A stretch of 64,000 bases of DNA, from NCBI RefSeq assembly GCF_900167905.1, contig NZ_FUYZ01000004.1, forward strand, positions 93,711-157,710, read 5' to 3'. This document shows, piece by piece, positions 23,394-33,047 of the stretch. Under the pieces are notes generated by a model, which saw nothing but the letters and a program-made list of their open reading frames with translations, did not search any database and was not told the DNA's origin. How positions within the stretch are numbered: the first letter of the stretch is position 1; the number at the start of each line of letters is the position of its first letter. The stretch is from Soonwooa buanensis. GTDB taxonomy: Bacteria > Bacteroidota > Bacteroidia > Flavobacteriales > Weeksellaceae. The position numbers were made by a program, and so were the translations under genes.

Positions 23394-25757
23394 ATGGATA
23401 ATCAGAAAAAAGTAGAAGAGTCAATTAGTTTGCAAGATATTATCAAACCCTATGTAAAGAAAATACATTGGTTTATTATAAGTCTATTGGTGATGATTGC
23501 ATTAGCAATAACTTATATTAAGTTAACACGACCTGTATATAAGTCAGAGAGCACCGTTTTGATCAAAGATGCAAAGAAAATGTCTAGTGCGTCTGGTGAT
23601 TTTGGCGTATTGCAAGGTTTGGCAGGTTTTGGTGGTATGGGGACCAATAGTATCGAGAATGAAATACAAATTTTAAAATCTAAAAAATTAGCAATAGATT
23701 TAGTTCAAGATCTTAATATACAAACAAAATTATTTGCGAAATCTGGCTTTAATAAGGTTGAACTTTATAAACAGACCGCTCCAATTCTTGTAAAAGTTAT
23801 AAATGAAAAAAAAGCAAAGAAACCAACAGGTCCTTTGAATATTTCATTAAAAGGAGATAAGATTACTATAAGTTCAGAAGAGTTTAAAAGTGATATAGTT
23901 ACTACGTATGGCAAGCTAGTGAGTTTGCCGTATGCTAATATTATGCTTTTAAAGAACCAAGATTTTGATAGTTCTAGTGTTAAAGAGTTTGATGATGTTG
24001 AGAATTTAACTCTTGAATATAGCAGCTTAGAGTTGGCTGTTAATGACTTACAAAAAGCTATATCAGTAGATCTTATTGATAAAGATGCAACTATTATCGT
24101 TTTAAGTTTAATATATCCAAATAATGATAAAGCTAGGGATATATTAAATACATTAATTACGCAATATAATTTTGATGCAACTAATGATAAAAATTTAGAA
24201 TCAAAAAAGACTAAAGATTTCATAGATGAGAGAATTGATTTAATATCTAAAGAATTAGGTGATGTTGAAAGTCAAAAAGAACAATTTAAAATTAATAATG
24301 ATATTGTTGATTTGATGCAAGAAGCGCGCATTAATGTGCAAAATGCAATGCAGGCCAAGACGAAAGATGTAGAAATTGAAACACAACTACAGATTTCAAA
24401 TATGTTATTAAGCGCATTAAATGGACAGAAAAATAATCAATTACTACCAGTAAATATTGGTCTCAATAATGAAGGTGCTGTTAAGATTGTCGAAAATTAT
24501 AACAGATTGGTGTTGCAACGAAATAAATTGTTGGAAAACGCAACATCTGAGAATCCTTTAATACAAGATTTAGATAATCAGATAAGACAAACTCGGAATT
24601 CTATACAAGAAAGCCTTAGCAAAAGTATTTCTTCACTTAATTTGACAAGAAATCAAGTGCAAGGTCAAGTTGGTGATTTAGAGAATAAATTGAACAAAGT
24701 ACCTCGTCAAGAAAAATTGTTTAGAAGTATAGAAAGACAACAACAGATTAAAGAGAATCTATATTTATTATTATTAGAAAAGAGAGAAGAAGCTGCTATT
24801 TCCTTGGCGATGACTGCAAATAAAGCCAGAGTGGTAGATGAAGCTTATACTTTAGTAAAACCTGAAAGTCCAAAAAAACTGATCGCTTTAGCTATTGCGG
24901 TCGTATTTGGATTATTAATTCCTTTTGCTATAATCTATTTGAGATCATTGTTTAATAATAGTATTGAGTCCAAACACGATTTAGAACGTTTGTCAAATGT
25001 GCCAGTACTATCTGAGATACCGAGATTAGTTAAGAATGATGAGCATTTGATTCAAATAAACGATGTGTCACCGATGGCAGAATCGTTTAGGATTTTGGTA
25101 ACCAACCTAAGTTTTATGCTTCCTAAAAAGGAAAAGGGTAAAACGATTATGGTGACTTCAACGGTAAAAGGAGAAGGTAAAACCTTTATCTCTATTAATT
25201 TGGCTCTAGCATTAGCATCACCAAAGAAGAAGGTGTTAGTAGTAGGGTCGGATATTCGTAATCCGCAATTACAACGATATGATCCATCTAAGAAGACTGT
25301 TGCTGGTCTTACAGAATATTTGGCTGGAGGCGTTGACAATATCGAAGATATAATATATCCTAGCTCATTTGCTGATAATTGTGATATTATTTATTCTGGT
25401 AGTATACCTCCGAATCCCACTGCATTATTGGAAAATGGTCGTTATAAAACGCTTGTTGATCATGTTAAAGAAATGTATGAGTATGTAATCTTGGATACTG
25501 CACCATTGATGTTGGTAACAGATTCTTTCCTAATTGCTGAAAATGCTGATACTACTTTATATGTTACAAGATCCGAAACGACAGATAAAGGCTTTATTGA
25601 TTTTGCGAATAAAAATATTGAAAGTCATAAGGTTAACAATGTTGCTTTCGTGCTTAATGATGTGCATAAGAGTAATTTCGGATATGGTAATAAATACGGC
25701 TATGGCTATAATGCACAAGAAAAATCTTGGTTTCAAAAATTTAAAGACAAATTTTAG
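23394..25757 (+). CDS. wzc: Wzc-like polysaccharide copolymerase and bacterial tyrosine kinase
   Basis: This 787-residue inner-membrane protein controls chain length and export. The N-terminal Wzz domain has a first TM at about 29-47 and a second at about 500-520, with a coiled coil between. The cytoplasmic BY-kinase has Walker A (STVKGEGKT, Lys596), Walker A' (VLVVGSDIRNPQL, about 618-630) and Walker B (YVILDTAPL, about 700). The tail has a tyrosine cluster (YGNKYGYGY, about 764-772) for autophosphorylation. No tyrosine phosphatase gene (Wzb- or PHP-type) is in the window. Confidence 0.93.
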   Translation: MDNQKKVEESISLQDIIKPYVKKIHWFIISLLVMIALAITYIKLTRPVYKSESTVLIKDAKKMSSASGDFGVLQGLAGFGGMGTNSIENEIQILKSKKLAIDLVQDLNIQTKLFAKSGFNKVELYKQTAPILVKVINEKKAKKPTGPLNISLKGDKITISSEEFKSDIVTTYGKLVSLPYANIMLLKNQDFDSSSVKEFDDVENLTLEYSSLELAVNDLQKAISVDLIDKDATIIVLSLIYPNNDKARDILNTLITQYNFDATNDKNLESKKTKDFIDERIDLISKELGDVESQKEQFKINNDIVDLMQEARINVQNAMQAKTKDVEIETQLQISNMLLSALNGQKNNQLLPVNIGLNNEGAVKIVENYNRLVLQRNKLLENATSENPLIQDLDNQIRQTRNSIQESLSKSISSLNLTRNQVQGQVGDLENKLNKVPRQEKLFRSIERQQQIKENLYLLLLEKREEAAISLAMTANKARVVDEAYTLVKPESPKKLIALAIAVVFGLLIPFAIIYLRSLFNNSIESKHDLERLSNVPVLSEIPRLVKNDEHLIQINDVSPMAESFRILVTNLSFMLPKKEKGKTIMVTSTVKGEGKTFISINLALALASPKKKVLVVGSDIRNPQLQRYDPSKKTVAGLTEYLAGGVDNIEDIIYPSSFADNCDIIYSGSIPPNPTALLENGRYKTLVDHVKEMYEYVILDTAPLMLVTDSFLIAENADTTLYVTRSETTDKGFIDFANKNIESHKVNNVAFVLNDVHKSNFGYGNKYGYGYNAQEKSWFQKFKDKF

Positions 25758-25764
25758 ATAGAGA

Positions 25765-27249
25765 ATGTTACATAAAGTTTCTAGTATCTTAAATTCGAAA
25801 AGTGTTAAGGTTAACTATATTCTAAACCTTACAAGAGTCCTCTCGGGGGCTCTTATTGGTATTGTAACAATGCCTTATATAAACAAAGCTCTAGGAGCAG
25901 AAGTATTAGGTAAGGTAGAATATGTAAACACCTTGATTACTTATTTTCTTATGTTTTCGGCATTAGGTATTCCAATGTATGGTATTAGAGAGATTTCTAA
26001 AGTAAGAGATGAACCTGTACTTTTGGCACGAACAACTATTGAGTTGTTATCAATTTTAGTGATTACTACTTTTTTCTCTTACATTGCTCTTTTTGGTGTA
26101 ATTTATCAATTAGATTATTTTTCTAATTATAGAGATCTAATATTAATGATGAGTATTATGATCTTTTTAACTAATATTGGAGCAGAATGGTTTTTTCAAG
26201 GATTAGAAAATCAGCTTTATATAACTGTTCGTTATGTTTTAGTTAGAATTATAAGTTTAGTAATTATATTATTATACATTAAATCACCTTCTGATTATCT
26301 TCTTTATGCACTTTGCCTAGTAATAACTGCTTGTGGTGCTAATATTTTCAATATTTATTATTTATATAAAAAAACTATAAAAGTTGAATTTGATTGGAAG
26401 AAAGTTAATGTAAAAAGGCATTTTAAGCCTGTATTGTTGATTTTTTTAGGTACAATATCTGTCAATATATATTTACAGTTAGATTATTTTTTGATTGGAA
26501 GCTTGGTGGGAGATAAATATGTTGGATATTATGCCGTTTCCAATAAGCTAATAAGATTTGTAATTGGTTTTATTACTATTATAGGGTCTGTTATGTTGCC
26601 CAAACTTTCTATTCTATATGCAGCTAATAAGGAGCAGTACCATGTATATCTAAGAAAGTCATTATCATTTATGCTGATTTTTTCGGTTCCGTTTACTGTT
26701 TACTTTTTTGTTTTTGCAGAGCCTCTTATTCATTTATTTGCTGGGAAGGATTTTGAAAATGCCGTCGTTACAATGAAAATATTATCGCCTTTATGTATTA
26801 TTGTAAGCATAGCTTATTTTATGGGGTTCTTAGTACTATATCCAATGGGTAAAGAAAAGGTATATACTTGGGCTGTTGTATTATCTGCTGTTTTTAGTAT
26901 TCTTATTAATTTTTTTGCGATTAGTACCTACCAGCAAAATGGTGCTGCCGTTGTTGCTGTATTATCAGAATTAATAGCTATAATTGCTATGTATGTTTTT
27001 ATTACCAGAAAGAATATGCTAAGTAATTTTTTTGACAATAATGTCTATCAGTATTTTGTGGCTGGTGCATTAATGTTGTTAACAACAGTTATTCTCAAGA
27101 AGCTATGTGTCTATGATAATACTATTTTTTTCGTAATTAATACTTTTTTTGGTTTTGCTATATATTTCTTATTTTTGATTTTTGTTAAAGAGGCTATTAT
27201 TATGGATATATTTTCGAATTTAAAGTCTAAATTTCATAATAAAGCCTAA
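25765..27249 (+). CDS. wzx: Oligosaccharide-repeat flippase (Wzx)
   Basis: The 494-residue protein is almost entirely hydrophobic with about 12-14 predicted TM helices. The N-terminal pattern VKVNYILNLTRVLSGALIGIVTMPYINKALGAE is typical of Wzx/MATE-type polysaccharide flippases. It moves lipid-linked repeat units across the inner membrane. The gene starts 8 nt after wzc. It is more AT-rich than the flanking genes, as is usual for serotype-specific flippases. A divergent Wzx without exact substrate information. Confidence 0.87.
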   Translation: MLHKVSSILNSKSVKVNYILNLTRVLSGALIGIVTMPYINKALGAEVLGKVEYVNTLITYFLMFSALGIPMYGIREISKVRDEPVLLARTTIELLSILVITTFFSYIALFGVIYQLDYFSNYRDLILMMSIMIFLTNIGAEWFFQGLENQLYITVRYVLVRIISLVIILLYIKSPSDYLLYALCLVITACGANIFNIYYLYKKTIKVEFDWKKVNVKRHFKPVLLIFLGTISVNIYLQLDYFLIGSLVGDKYVGYYAVSNKLIRFVIGFITIIGSVMLPKLSILYAANKEQYHVYLRKSLSFMLIFSVPFTVYFFVFAEPLIHLFAGKDFENAVVTMKILSPLCIIVSIAYFMGFLVLYPMGKEKVYTWAVVLSAVFSILINFFAISTYQQNGAAVVAVLSELIAIIAMYVFITRKNMLSNFFDNNVYQYFVAGALMLLTTVILKKLCVYDNTIFFVINTFFGFAIYFLFLIFVKEAIIMDIFSNLKSKFHNKA

Positions 27250-27255
27250 ATTGTT

Positions 27256-28413
27256 ATGGTTGTTTATATCGTTTTATTTCTTTTAGTTGGATTTGGTGCT
27301 TTACACTTTGATATATTAAAGCGTAAACATTTTATGAATCCATATTTTATATTTGTAGGTGTTTTTTGTACTTTGATGGTAGGATTACGGTATCGTGTTG
27401 GTGGAGATGCTTTAGTATACGAAGATTATTATTATCTTTATCCTGATATTAGTAATTATTTATATTTTATTGATCATAAAGTATTTCTCAATTATCAACC
27501 TCTTTGGGTCTTATTTGTCGCGATTTGCAAAACTTTTAACTCGGATTACTATTTTTACCAATTTATGTATTCCGTTGTTTTTAACATGATTTGGTTATGG
27601 TTTATAAAAAAACATTCTAACAATCCATTTACAGTTCTTTTTATTTTAGTTATTAACTTGTTGTATTTTTATTTCGGCTATGAAGTACAAAGAGAGATGT
27701 TTGCAATAAGTTGCTTTTTATTGGGTTATGATTCTTTCCAAAAAAATAAGTGGATTAAGTATTATATTTTTGCCATTATTGCATTTTATTTTCATATTTC
27801 AGCCACAATATTGTTTATAATGCCTTTTTTTAAATTGATAAAATTTACTAATAAGTTTATAATCATTTCAATATTGGTATCTATACCATTAATTGTTGGA
27901 AAGACTTTGTTTTATGATTTGATAAGCGCACTCTATGTGACAGAATCTATGCAAGAACGTGGGGAAGTGTATTCTAAAGTTGGATTTAGTGTTAGTGGGG
28001 TTCTGTTTTTTTATTTTTTACGTGTAATTGTATTTTTACCCTTCTTATTTTATAGTGTAAAGATAAAAAAGGGAAATTCCAATGACTGGTTATTAGCTGC
28101 TTTTCTTGTTCTTTCTTTATTATCGCAAGTTTTGGTTGGTTTTGATAGAATGCTAAATTACATTTATATTCCTATTATTATTTATTTTGTTGATTTGATA
28201 TATTCGGAAATGAAATTACTATATCATGTAAAGGCGAATTTTATTAAGCTCTCGTTTCATGTTGGATTATTTGGTATTTTATTAGTGAAACTATTTATAT
28301 CCAATTATGGAAATTATCATTATTATTCCGTATTCTTTCCATATGGGAGTATATTCGAAAAGGAAAAAAATACAGAACGTGAAAATTATCTTATTAAGCT
28401 ATGGAAACAGTAG
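27256..28413 (+). CDS. wzy: EpsG-type repeat-unit polymerase (Wzy)
   Basis: This 385-residue integral membrane protein has about 9-11 TM segments. The motif GLRYRVGGDALVYEDYY (about residues 47-63) is typical of the EpsG/Wzy family. Family members polymerise lipid-linked repeats in the periplasm. The next gene starts inside its last 13 nt. Low sequence conservation is normal for Wzy, so I judge mainly by topology, motif and position between wzx and the glycosyltransferases. Confidence 0.8.
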   Translation: MVVYIVLFLLVGFGALHFDILKRKHFMNPYFIFVGVFCTLMVGLRYRVGGDALVYEDYYYLYPDISNYLYFIDHKVFLNYQPLWVLFVAICKTFNSDYYFYQFMYSVVFNMIWLWFIKKHSNNPFTVLFILVINLLYFYFGYEVQREMFAISCFLLGYDSFQKNKWIKYYIFAIIAFYFHISATILFIMPFFKLIKFTNKFIIISILVSIPLIVGKTLFYDLISALYVTESMQERGEVYSKVGFSVSGVLFFYFLRVIVFLPFLFYSVKIKKGNSNDWLLAAFLVLSLLSQVLVGFDRMLNYIYIPIIIYFVDLIYSEMKLLYHVKANFIKLSFHVGLFGILLVKLFISNYGNYHYYSVFFPYGSIFEKEKNTERENYLIKLWKQ

Positions 28414-29279
28414 AAATAAGTATTATTATAGTTACCTATAATTCACAAGATTTAATTAAAGGAGCTATAGATTCAATATACAACTTGGCAGATATTTCAA
28501 AAACTAGGTTTGAAATTATTATTGTTGATAATAGTCCTTTTGATGGACACCAATTGCTGAAAAAAAATATTGAAAATAATTTTTATAATGCGTCCAACCT
28601 TTATGTTATTCATAATGTTAAAAATGGAGGATATGGGCAAGGTAATAATGTAGGTATTTGTAAGGCTAAGGGCAAAATAATTTGCATAATGAACCCTGAT
28701 GTTTTATTTTTAGAACCTTTAATGAAAGATGCATTGCTAAAGTTTCAATCTAATTCGCAACTAGCATTATTAGGATATAAACAAACCGGAGGTTTTGATT
28801 ATTCATTTTATTTAAAACCAGAATTTCGAAATAGTTTTTCAGGATTTCAAATGAAATTATATAATAAGTTTGAAAATTTTTCAGCCATAAAACATTATTT
28901 ATCTGGCGCTTTTTTCTTTATAGATAAAGAGAAGTTTGAAAAAATAGGACTTTTTGATGAAAACATTTTTATGTATTTTGAAGAGCCCGATGTTTCTAAT
29001 CGATTGTTAAATGCTGGGTATGAAATTCAATATGATAAGTCAAAAAAATATATGCATCTTGTTGGTAATCGAATAGAATATTCTGACTTTGGATTTAAAA
29101 ATGAAATGAAATCCCTATTATATTATATTAAAAAGCATGGGCTTAACAAAAAGAAATTTTTAACAGCATTTGTTTCTGAGTACAGAGTCAAAATGAGAAT
29201 AGCTAAGATTATTGGTGATACTAATAGACTAGAAAAATTTAGTAAAGAACTGAGTCTTATACAGGAAATTTTTATATGA
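28401..29279 (+). CDS. Family 2 glycosyltransferase (rhamnosyltransferase-like)
   Basis: The 292-residue cytoplasmic GT-A enzyme has ISIIIVTYNSQDLI at the start, the donor-binding IVDNSPFDG (about 46-54), NNGG-like VKNGGYGQGNNVGI (about 77-90), the DxD-like NPDVLF (about 101-106) and FMYFEEPDVSNRLLNAGYE (about 195-213). It resembles rhamnosyltransferase/WbbL-type enzymes, but the donor sugar is inferred only. It overlaps the wzy gene by 13 nt. Confidence 0.85.
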   Translation: METVEISIIIVTYNSQDLIKGAIDSIYNLADISKTRFEIIIVDNSPFDGHQLLKKNIENNFYNASNLYVIHNVKNGGYGQGNNVGICKAKGKIICIMNPDVLFLEPLMKDALLKFQSNSQLALLGYKQTGGFDYSFYLKPEFRNSFSGFQMKLYNKFENFSAIKHYLSGAFFFIDKEKFEKIGLFDENIFMYFEEPDVSNRLLNAGYEIQYDKSKKYMHLVGNRIEYSDFGFKNEMKSLLYYIKKHGLNKKKFLTAFVSEYRVKMRIAKIIGDTNRLEKFSKELSLIQEIFI

Positions 29280-29335
29280 GACGTCTTTTTTTCAGAACGG
29301 ATAAATAATAATGTTGTTTAATAAGATTGTAAAGT

Positions 29336-30469
29336 ATGAAAATATTAATTGATAATTCTAATCTAGTTGCGGGTGGTGGGATACAGGTAGCGATTTCATT
29401 TCTTAAAGATTTAATTACTTTAGCTCATGATGATCAATATATTGTTGTGCAATCTCATTATATTGCAAACGCTATTAATAAAGAAGACTTTCCTACCAAT
29501 TTTAGTTTTTATAATCTAGATAAAGAAACTGATAAGTCCAAAAGTAAGAAAATAAAGTTTCTCAAAAATTTTGAAAATAAGGTGTCTCCTGACATTATTT
29601 TTACTGTTTTTGGGCCATCTTATCATAAAAGTAATTTTCCAAAAGTTGTAGGTTTTGCAATTCCATATATTATATATCCAGAATCTCCATTTCTTAAAAA
29701 TATTTCCTTAAAAGAAAAAATATATTATAAGTCTCTTGATGTTTTGAAAACATATTGTTTTAAAAAATATTCTGACGCTTTAATTTTTGAAACTGATAAT
29801 GCAAGAGAAGTATTTGTAAAAAAGAAAAATTATAAAAAAGCGACTTATACAGTTAGTAATACTTTAAATGAAGTATTTTATAATAAGCAAAATTGGAAAA
29901 AAATTGATATACCACAACTTGATCTAACCAATGCAAATATACTTTGTTTAACAGCAAATTATGCACATAAAAATCTGGCTATAATTCCTAAAGTCATTGA
30001 TGCTTTACAAAAAATTGATCAAGACTTTAAATTTAAATTTTATATAACCTTAGAGCAGCAAGATATTAATTTCCCCGAAGAGTACAATAGTTATATTGTC
30101 TTTATTGGAAAGATAGAACTATCAAATATTCCCTCACTTTATCAACAGATGAATATTATTTTCATTCCGACATTATTGGAAGTTTTCTCCGCAACTTATC
30201 TAGAAGCAATGTACATGGGAAAGCCTATTGTTGCGTCAGATATGCCATTTTCAAGAGATATATGTAAAGATAATGCTTTGTATTGTGCTCCTCTGAAGGG
30301 TGAGGAATATGCTAAAGCAATCTATAATTTGAAAAAAGATAAAACTTTAGAAAAAATACTAGTTAAAAAAGGTTTGGAAAATGTTAAGAATTTTGGAACA
30401 AGTATGGACAGAACTTTGTCATATTTAGATATTTTTAAAAAAACACTATATGCAAGCAATAAAAAATAA
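29336..30469 (+). CDS. Family 4 glycosyltransferase (GT-B)
   Basis: The 377-residue protein has an N-terminal GT-B domain (DNSNLVAGGGIQVAISFLKDL) and a C-terminal donor-binding domain with the E-x7-E motif in LLEVFSATYLEAMYMGKPIVASDMP (about 283-308). It adds one sugar to the lipid-linked repeat. The next gene, capE, starts 20 nt before its end, so translation is probably coupled. Donor and linkage are unknown. Confidence 0.86.
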   Translation: MKILIDNSNLVAGGGIQVAISFLKDLITLAHDDQYIVVQSHYIANAINKEDFPTNFSFYNLDKETDKSKSKKIKFLKNFENKVSPDIIFTVFGPSYHKSNFPKVVGFAIPYIIYPESPFLKNISLKEKIYYKSLDVLKTYCFKKYSDALIFETDNAREVFVKKKNYKKATYTVSNTLNEVFYNKQNWKKIDIPQLDLTNANILCLTANYAHKNLAIIPKVIDALQKIDQDFKFKFYITLEQQDINFPEEYNSYIVFIGKIELSNIPSLYQQMNIIFIPTLLEVFSATYLEAMYMGKPIVASDMPFSRDICKDNALYCAPLKGEEYAKAIYNLKKDKTLEKILVKKGLENVKNFGTSMDRTLSYLDIFKKTLYASNKK

Positions 30470-31487
30470 AACACTTTTGATAACAGGTGGGACAGGTTCT
30501 TTTGGGACAGCTGTTCTTAACCGTTTTTTGGCAACAGATCATTTTAAAGAAATTCGCATTTTTTCTCGTGATGAGAAAAAACAAGATGACATGCGTAACC
30601 TTTATAAAAATGAGAAAATAAAATATTACATTGGCGATGTACGAGATTATGCATCAGTAGAACCAGCAACTCGTGGAGTAGATTATATTTTCCATGCTGC
30701 AGCGTTGAAGCAAGTTCCTTCTTGTGAATTTTTCCCAATGCAAGCGGTAAAAACGAACGTTGAAGGTACGCAAAACGTTATTCGTGCGGCTGCATCTAAC
30801 AAAGTTCAAAAGGTAATTTGCCTTTCTACCGACAAAGCAGCTTATCCAATCAATGCCATGGGGATTTCCAAAGCAATGATGGAAAAAGTAGCAGTTGCAG
30901 AAGCAAGAAACTTAACTGACACTGTGGTTTGTTTAACACGTTATGGTAACGTTATGGCATCTCGCGGTTCGGTGATTCCTTTATTTTTGAATCAAATTCA
31001 GAAGGGAGAACCTATCACGATTACAGATCCTAATATGTCACGATTTTTCATGTCTTTGGAAGATGCTGTAGATTTGGTATTATTTGCGTTCGAAAATGCT
31101 AATCCAGGTGATTTATTTGTGAACAAAGCACCAGCTGGAAGTATTGGAGATTTAGCTAAAGCATTAATCGAAATGACGGGTAAAGAAGTTCCTGTTAAAA
31201 TAATTGGGACACGTCATGGCGAAAAATTGTATGAAACCCTTTGTACAAGAGAGGAAATGATGAAAGCCGAAGATATGGGTGATTTTTATCGTATTCCAGC
31301 TGACAACCGTGATCTTAATTATGCGAAATACTTCTCCGAAGGTGAAGAAGATGTTTCTAAAATTGAAGATTATCACTCACATAATACAGAACAACAAGGT
31401 GTTGAAGGTCTTAAAAAATTAATTTCAACTTTACCGTTAATCCGTAAAGAGATTTTTGGTGAGGATGTAATGCAATATCCATATTAA
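30450..31487 (+). CDS. capE: CapE/FnlA UDP-GlcNAc 4,6-dehydratase/5-epimerase
   Basis: This is the first UDP-L-FucNAc enzyme. It converts UDP-GlcNAc to UDP-2-acetamido-2,6-dideoxy-beta-L-arabino-4-hexulose. It has 345 residues with ITGGTGSFGTAV at about 11-22 and STDKAAYPINAMGISKAMMEK (about 126-146), where Met replaces the catalytic Tyr and Lys is kept. The C-terminal KIIGTRHGEKLYETLCTREEM and EGLKKLISTLPLIRKEI are typical of CapE rather than generic epimerases. It overlaps the upstream transferase by 20 nt. It is followed by a cupin gene and capF. Confidence 0.95.
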   Translation: MQAIKNKTLLITGGTGSFGTAVLNRFLATDHFKEIRIFSRDEKKQDDMRNLYKNEKIKYYIGDVRDYASVEPATRGVDYIFHAAALKQVPSCEFFPMQAVKTNVEGTQNVIRAAASNKVQKVICLSTDKAAYPINAMGISKAMMEKVAVAEARNLTDTVVCLTRYGNVMASRGSVIPLFLNQIQKGEPITITDPNMSRFFMSLEDAVDLVLFAFENANPGDLFVNKAPAGSIGDLAKALIEMTGKEVPVKIIGTRHGEKLYETLCTREEMMKAEDMGDFYRIPADNRDLNYAKYFSEGEEDVSKIEDYHSHNTEQQGVEGLKKLISTLPLIRKEIFGEDVMQYPY

Positions 31488-31511
31488 TTTTAAATTCGAA
31501 ATTTCAAGAAT

Positions 31512-31922
31512 ATGATTTTTGAAGGTAAAAAACATAAGGATGAGAGAGGAATTATCACATTTAATAATGAATTTGATACTTCTGAAATCAAACGTATTTA
31601 CACCATAGAGAATCATTCTTTAGATTTTGTTCGAGGTTGGCAAGGGCATAAAGTTGAACAACGTTGGTTTGCCGCAATGAAGGGGGAATTTGAAATTTCC
31701 CTGATTGAAATTGATGATTTTGATCAGCCTTCGAAAGATTTAAAGATTTCGAAATATCAATTGAATGACGAATCCTTAACTTACCTACATATTCCTTCTG
31801 GACATATTACCGCTATTCAGGCAAAAAAAGAAGGATGTAAATTGTTGGTTCTTGCAGATTATGCCTTGGGTGAAATCCAAGATGAATATAGGTTTGCATT
31901 AGATTATTTTAAAAACGAATAA
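31512..31922 (+). CDS. WxcM/FdtA-like cupin sugar isomerase
   Basis: The 136-residue protein is one RmlC-type cupin. Motifs are KDERGIITFNNEFD, RGWQGHKVEQRWFAAMKGEFEISLIEID and the late YLHIPSGHITAIQAKKEG. FdtA/QdtA-type members are nucleotide-sugar 3,4-ketoisomerases or acyltransferase partners. It sits between capE and capF; the capF start overlaps its last base (TAATG). A role in L-FucNAc synthesis is not required by the known CapE-CapF-CapG route, so it may modify a different sugar or act as a binding partner. Confidence 0.75.
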   Translation: MIFEGKKHKDERGIITFNNEFDTSEIKRIYTIENHSLDFVRGWQGHKVEQRWFAAMKGEFEISLIEIDDFDQPSKDLKISKYQLNDESLTYLHIPSGHITAIQAKKEGCKLLVLADYALGEIQDEYRFALDYFKNE

Positions 31923-33040
31923 TGAAAAAAATAGGAATTACAGGACAAAATGGTTTCGTAGGGAAGCATTTATACAATACTTTAGGTTTATTCCCAGAAG
32001 AATTTGAAAGAGTAGATTTTCAAAAAGAATTCTTTGAAGATGAAACCAAGCTTGATGAATTTACATCAAAATGTGACGTAATTGTTCATTTAGCAGCAAT
32101 GAATCGTCACGAGTCAGAACAATTTATTTATGAAACTAATGTCGGTTTAGCTAGACAATTGGTTGAATCTTTAAAAAGAACAAATTCTAAAGCTCATGTT
32201 TTAATTTCTTCTTCAACACAAGAAGAACGTGATAATCTTTACGGAAAGTCAAAACGTGAAGGTCGTGAAGCCATTGTTAATTGGGCAAATGAGGCTGGTG
32301 GAAAAGTAACAGGGCTTATTATTCCAAACGTTTTTGGTGCGTTCGGAAAACCCTTCTACAATTCATTTATCGCGACGTTTTGTCATCAATTAACGCATGG
32401 TGAAACACCAACAATTGCTAACGATGGCGAGGTTAAGCTAATCTACGTTCAAGAATTGGTGATGACGATTGTTAATGAAATTCGTTCAGAGAAAAATCAA
32501 CCAGAATTGTTTGTTGAGCCCACTGCAACTAAAAAAGTTTCTGAAGTTTTAGCTTTATTAAATGATTATAAAACCAAATATTACGACGGTGGTGAAATTC
32601 CAGTTTTAACGGATAAATTCGAACATAATTTATTCAATACTTATCGTTCGTACATTGATTATAAAACGCATTTTCCAGTTAAATTCACACAACATACAGA
32701 TCCAAGAGGAGCTTTTGTAGAGGTGATTCGTTTGGGAATTGGCGGTCAATGTTCATTCTCGACAACGGTTCCAGATATCACAAGAGGAAATCATTACCAC
32801 ACGCGTAAAATTGAACGTTTCGCAGTGATTAAAGGAAAAGCTTTAATTCAATTAAGAAAAATTGATACAGATGAAGTTCTTGATTTTTACTTAGACGGAA
32901 CCGAACCTGCTTATGTGGATATGCCAATTTGGTATACGCATAATATCAAAAACATAGGAACTGAAGATTTATATACTATTTTTTGGATTGATGAACCATT
33001 CAATCCTGAAGATGCAGATACTTATTTTGAAACTGTTTAA
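31922..33040 (+). CDS. capF: CapF/FnlB bifunctional epimerase-reductase (UDP-L-FucNAc synthesis)
   Basis: CapF epimerises C3 and reduces C4 to give UDP-2-acetamido-2,6-dideoxy-L-talose. The 372-residue protein has an N-terminal SDR domain (GITGQNGFVGKHL at 4-16; LISSSTQEERDNLYGKSKREG with the Tyr-x3-Lys pair) and a C-terminal cupin domain (DPRGAFVEVIRLG ... GNHYHTRKIERFAVIKG, metal-binding histidines at about 290-293). Both domains are complete. It overlaps the cupin gene by one base. Confidence 0.95.
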   Translation: MKKIGITGQNGFVGKHLYNTLGLFPEEFERVDFQKEFFEDETKLDEFTSKCDVIVHLAAMNRHESEQFIYETNVGLARQLVESLKRTNSKAHVLISSSTQEERDNLYGKSKREGREAIVNWANEAGGKVTGLIIPNVFGAFGKPFYNSFIATFCHQLTHGETPTIANDGEVKLIYVQELVMTIVNEIRSEKNQPELFVEPTATKKVSEVLALLNDYKTKYYDGGEIPVLTDKFEHNLFNTYRSYIDYKTHFPVKFTQHTDPRGAFVEVIRLGIGGQCSFSTTVPDITRGNHYHTRKIERFAVIKGKALIQLRKIDTDEVLDFYLDGTEPAYVDMPIWYTHNIKNIGTEDLYTIFWIDEPFNPEDADTYFETV

Positions 33041-33047
33041 ACTTAGA

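Noticed and set aside
23765..24223. 152-codon minus-strand frame inside wzc
   Set aside because: Antisense shadow of a clear gene with no family features.
32988..33047. Upstream start of the beta-helix protein
   Set aside because: It overlaps capF and adds 20 residues before the signal peptide.
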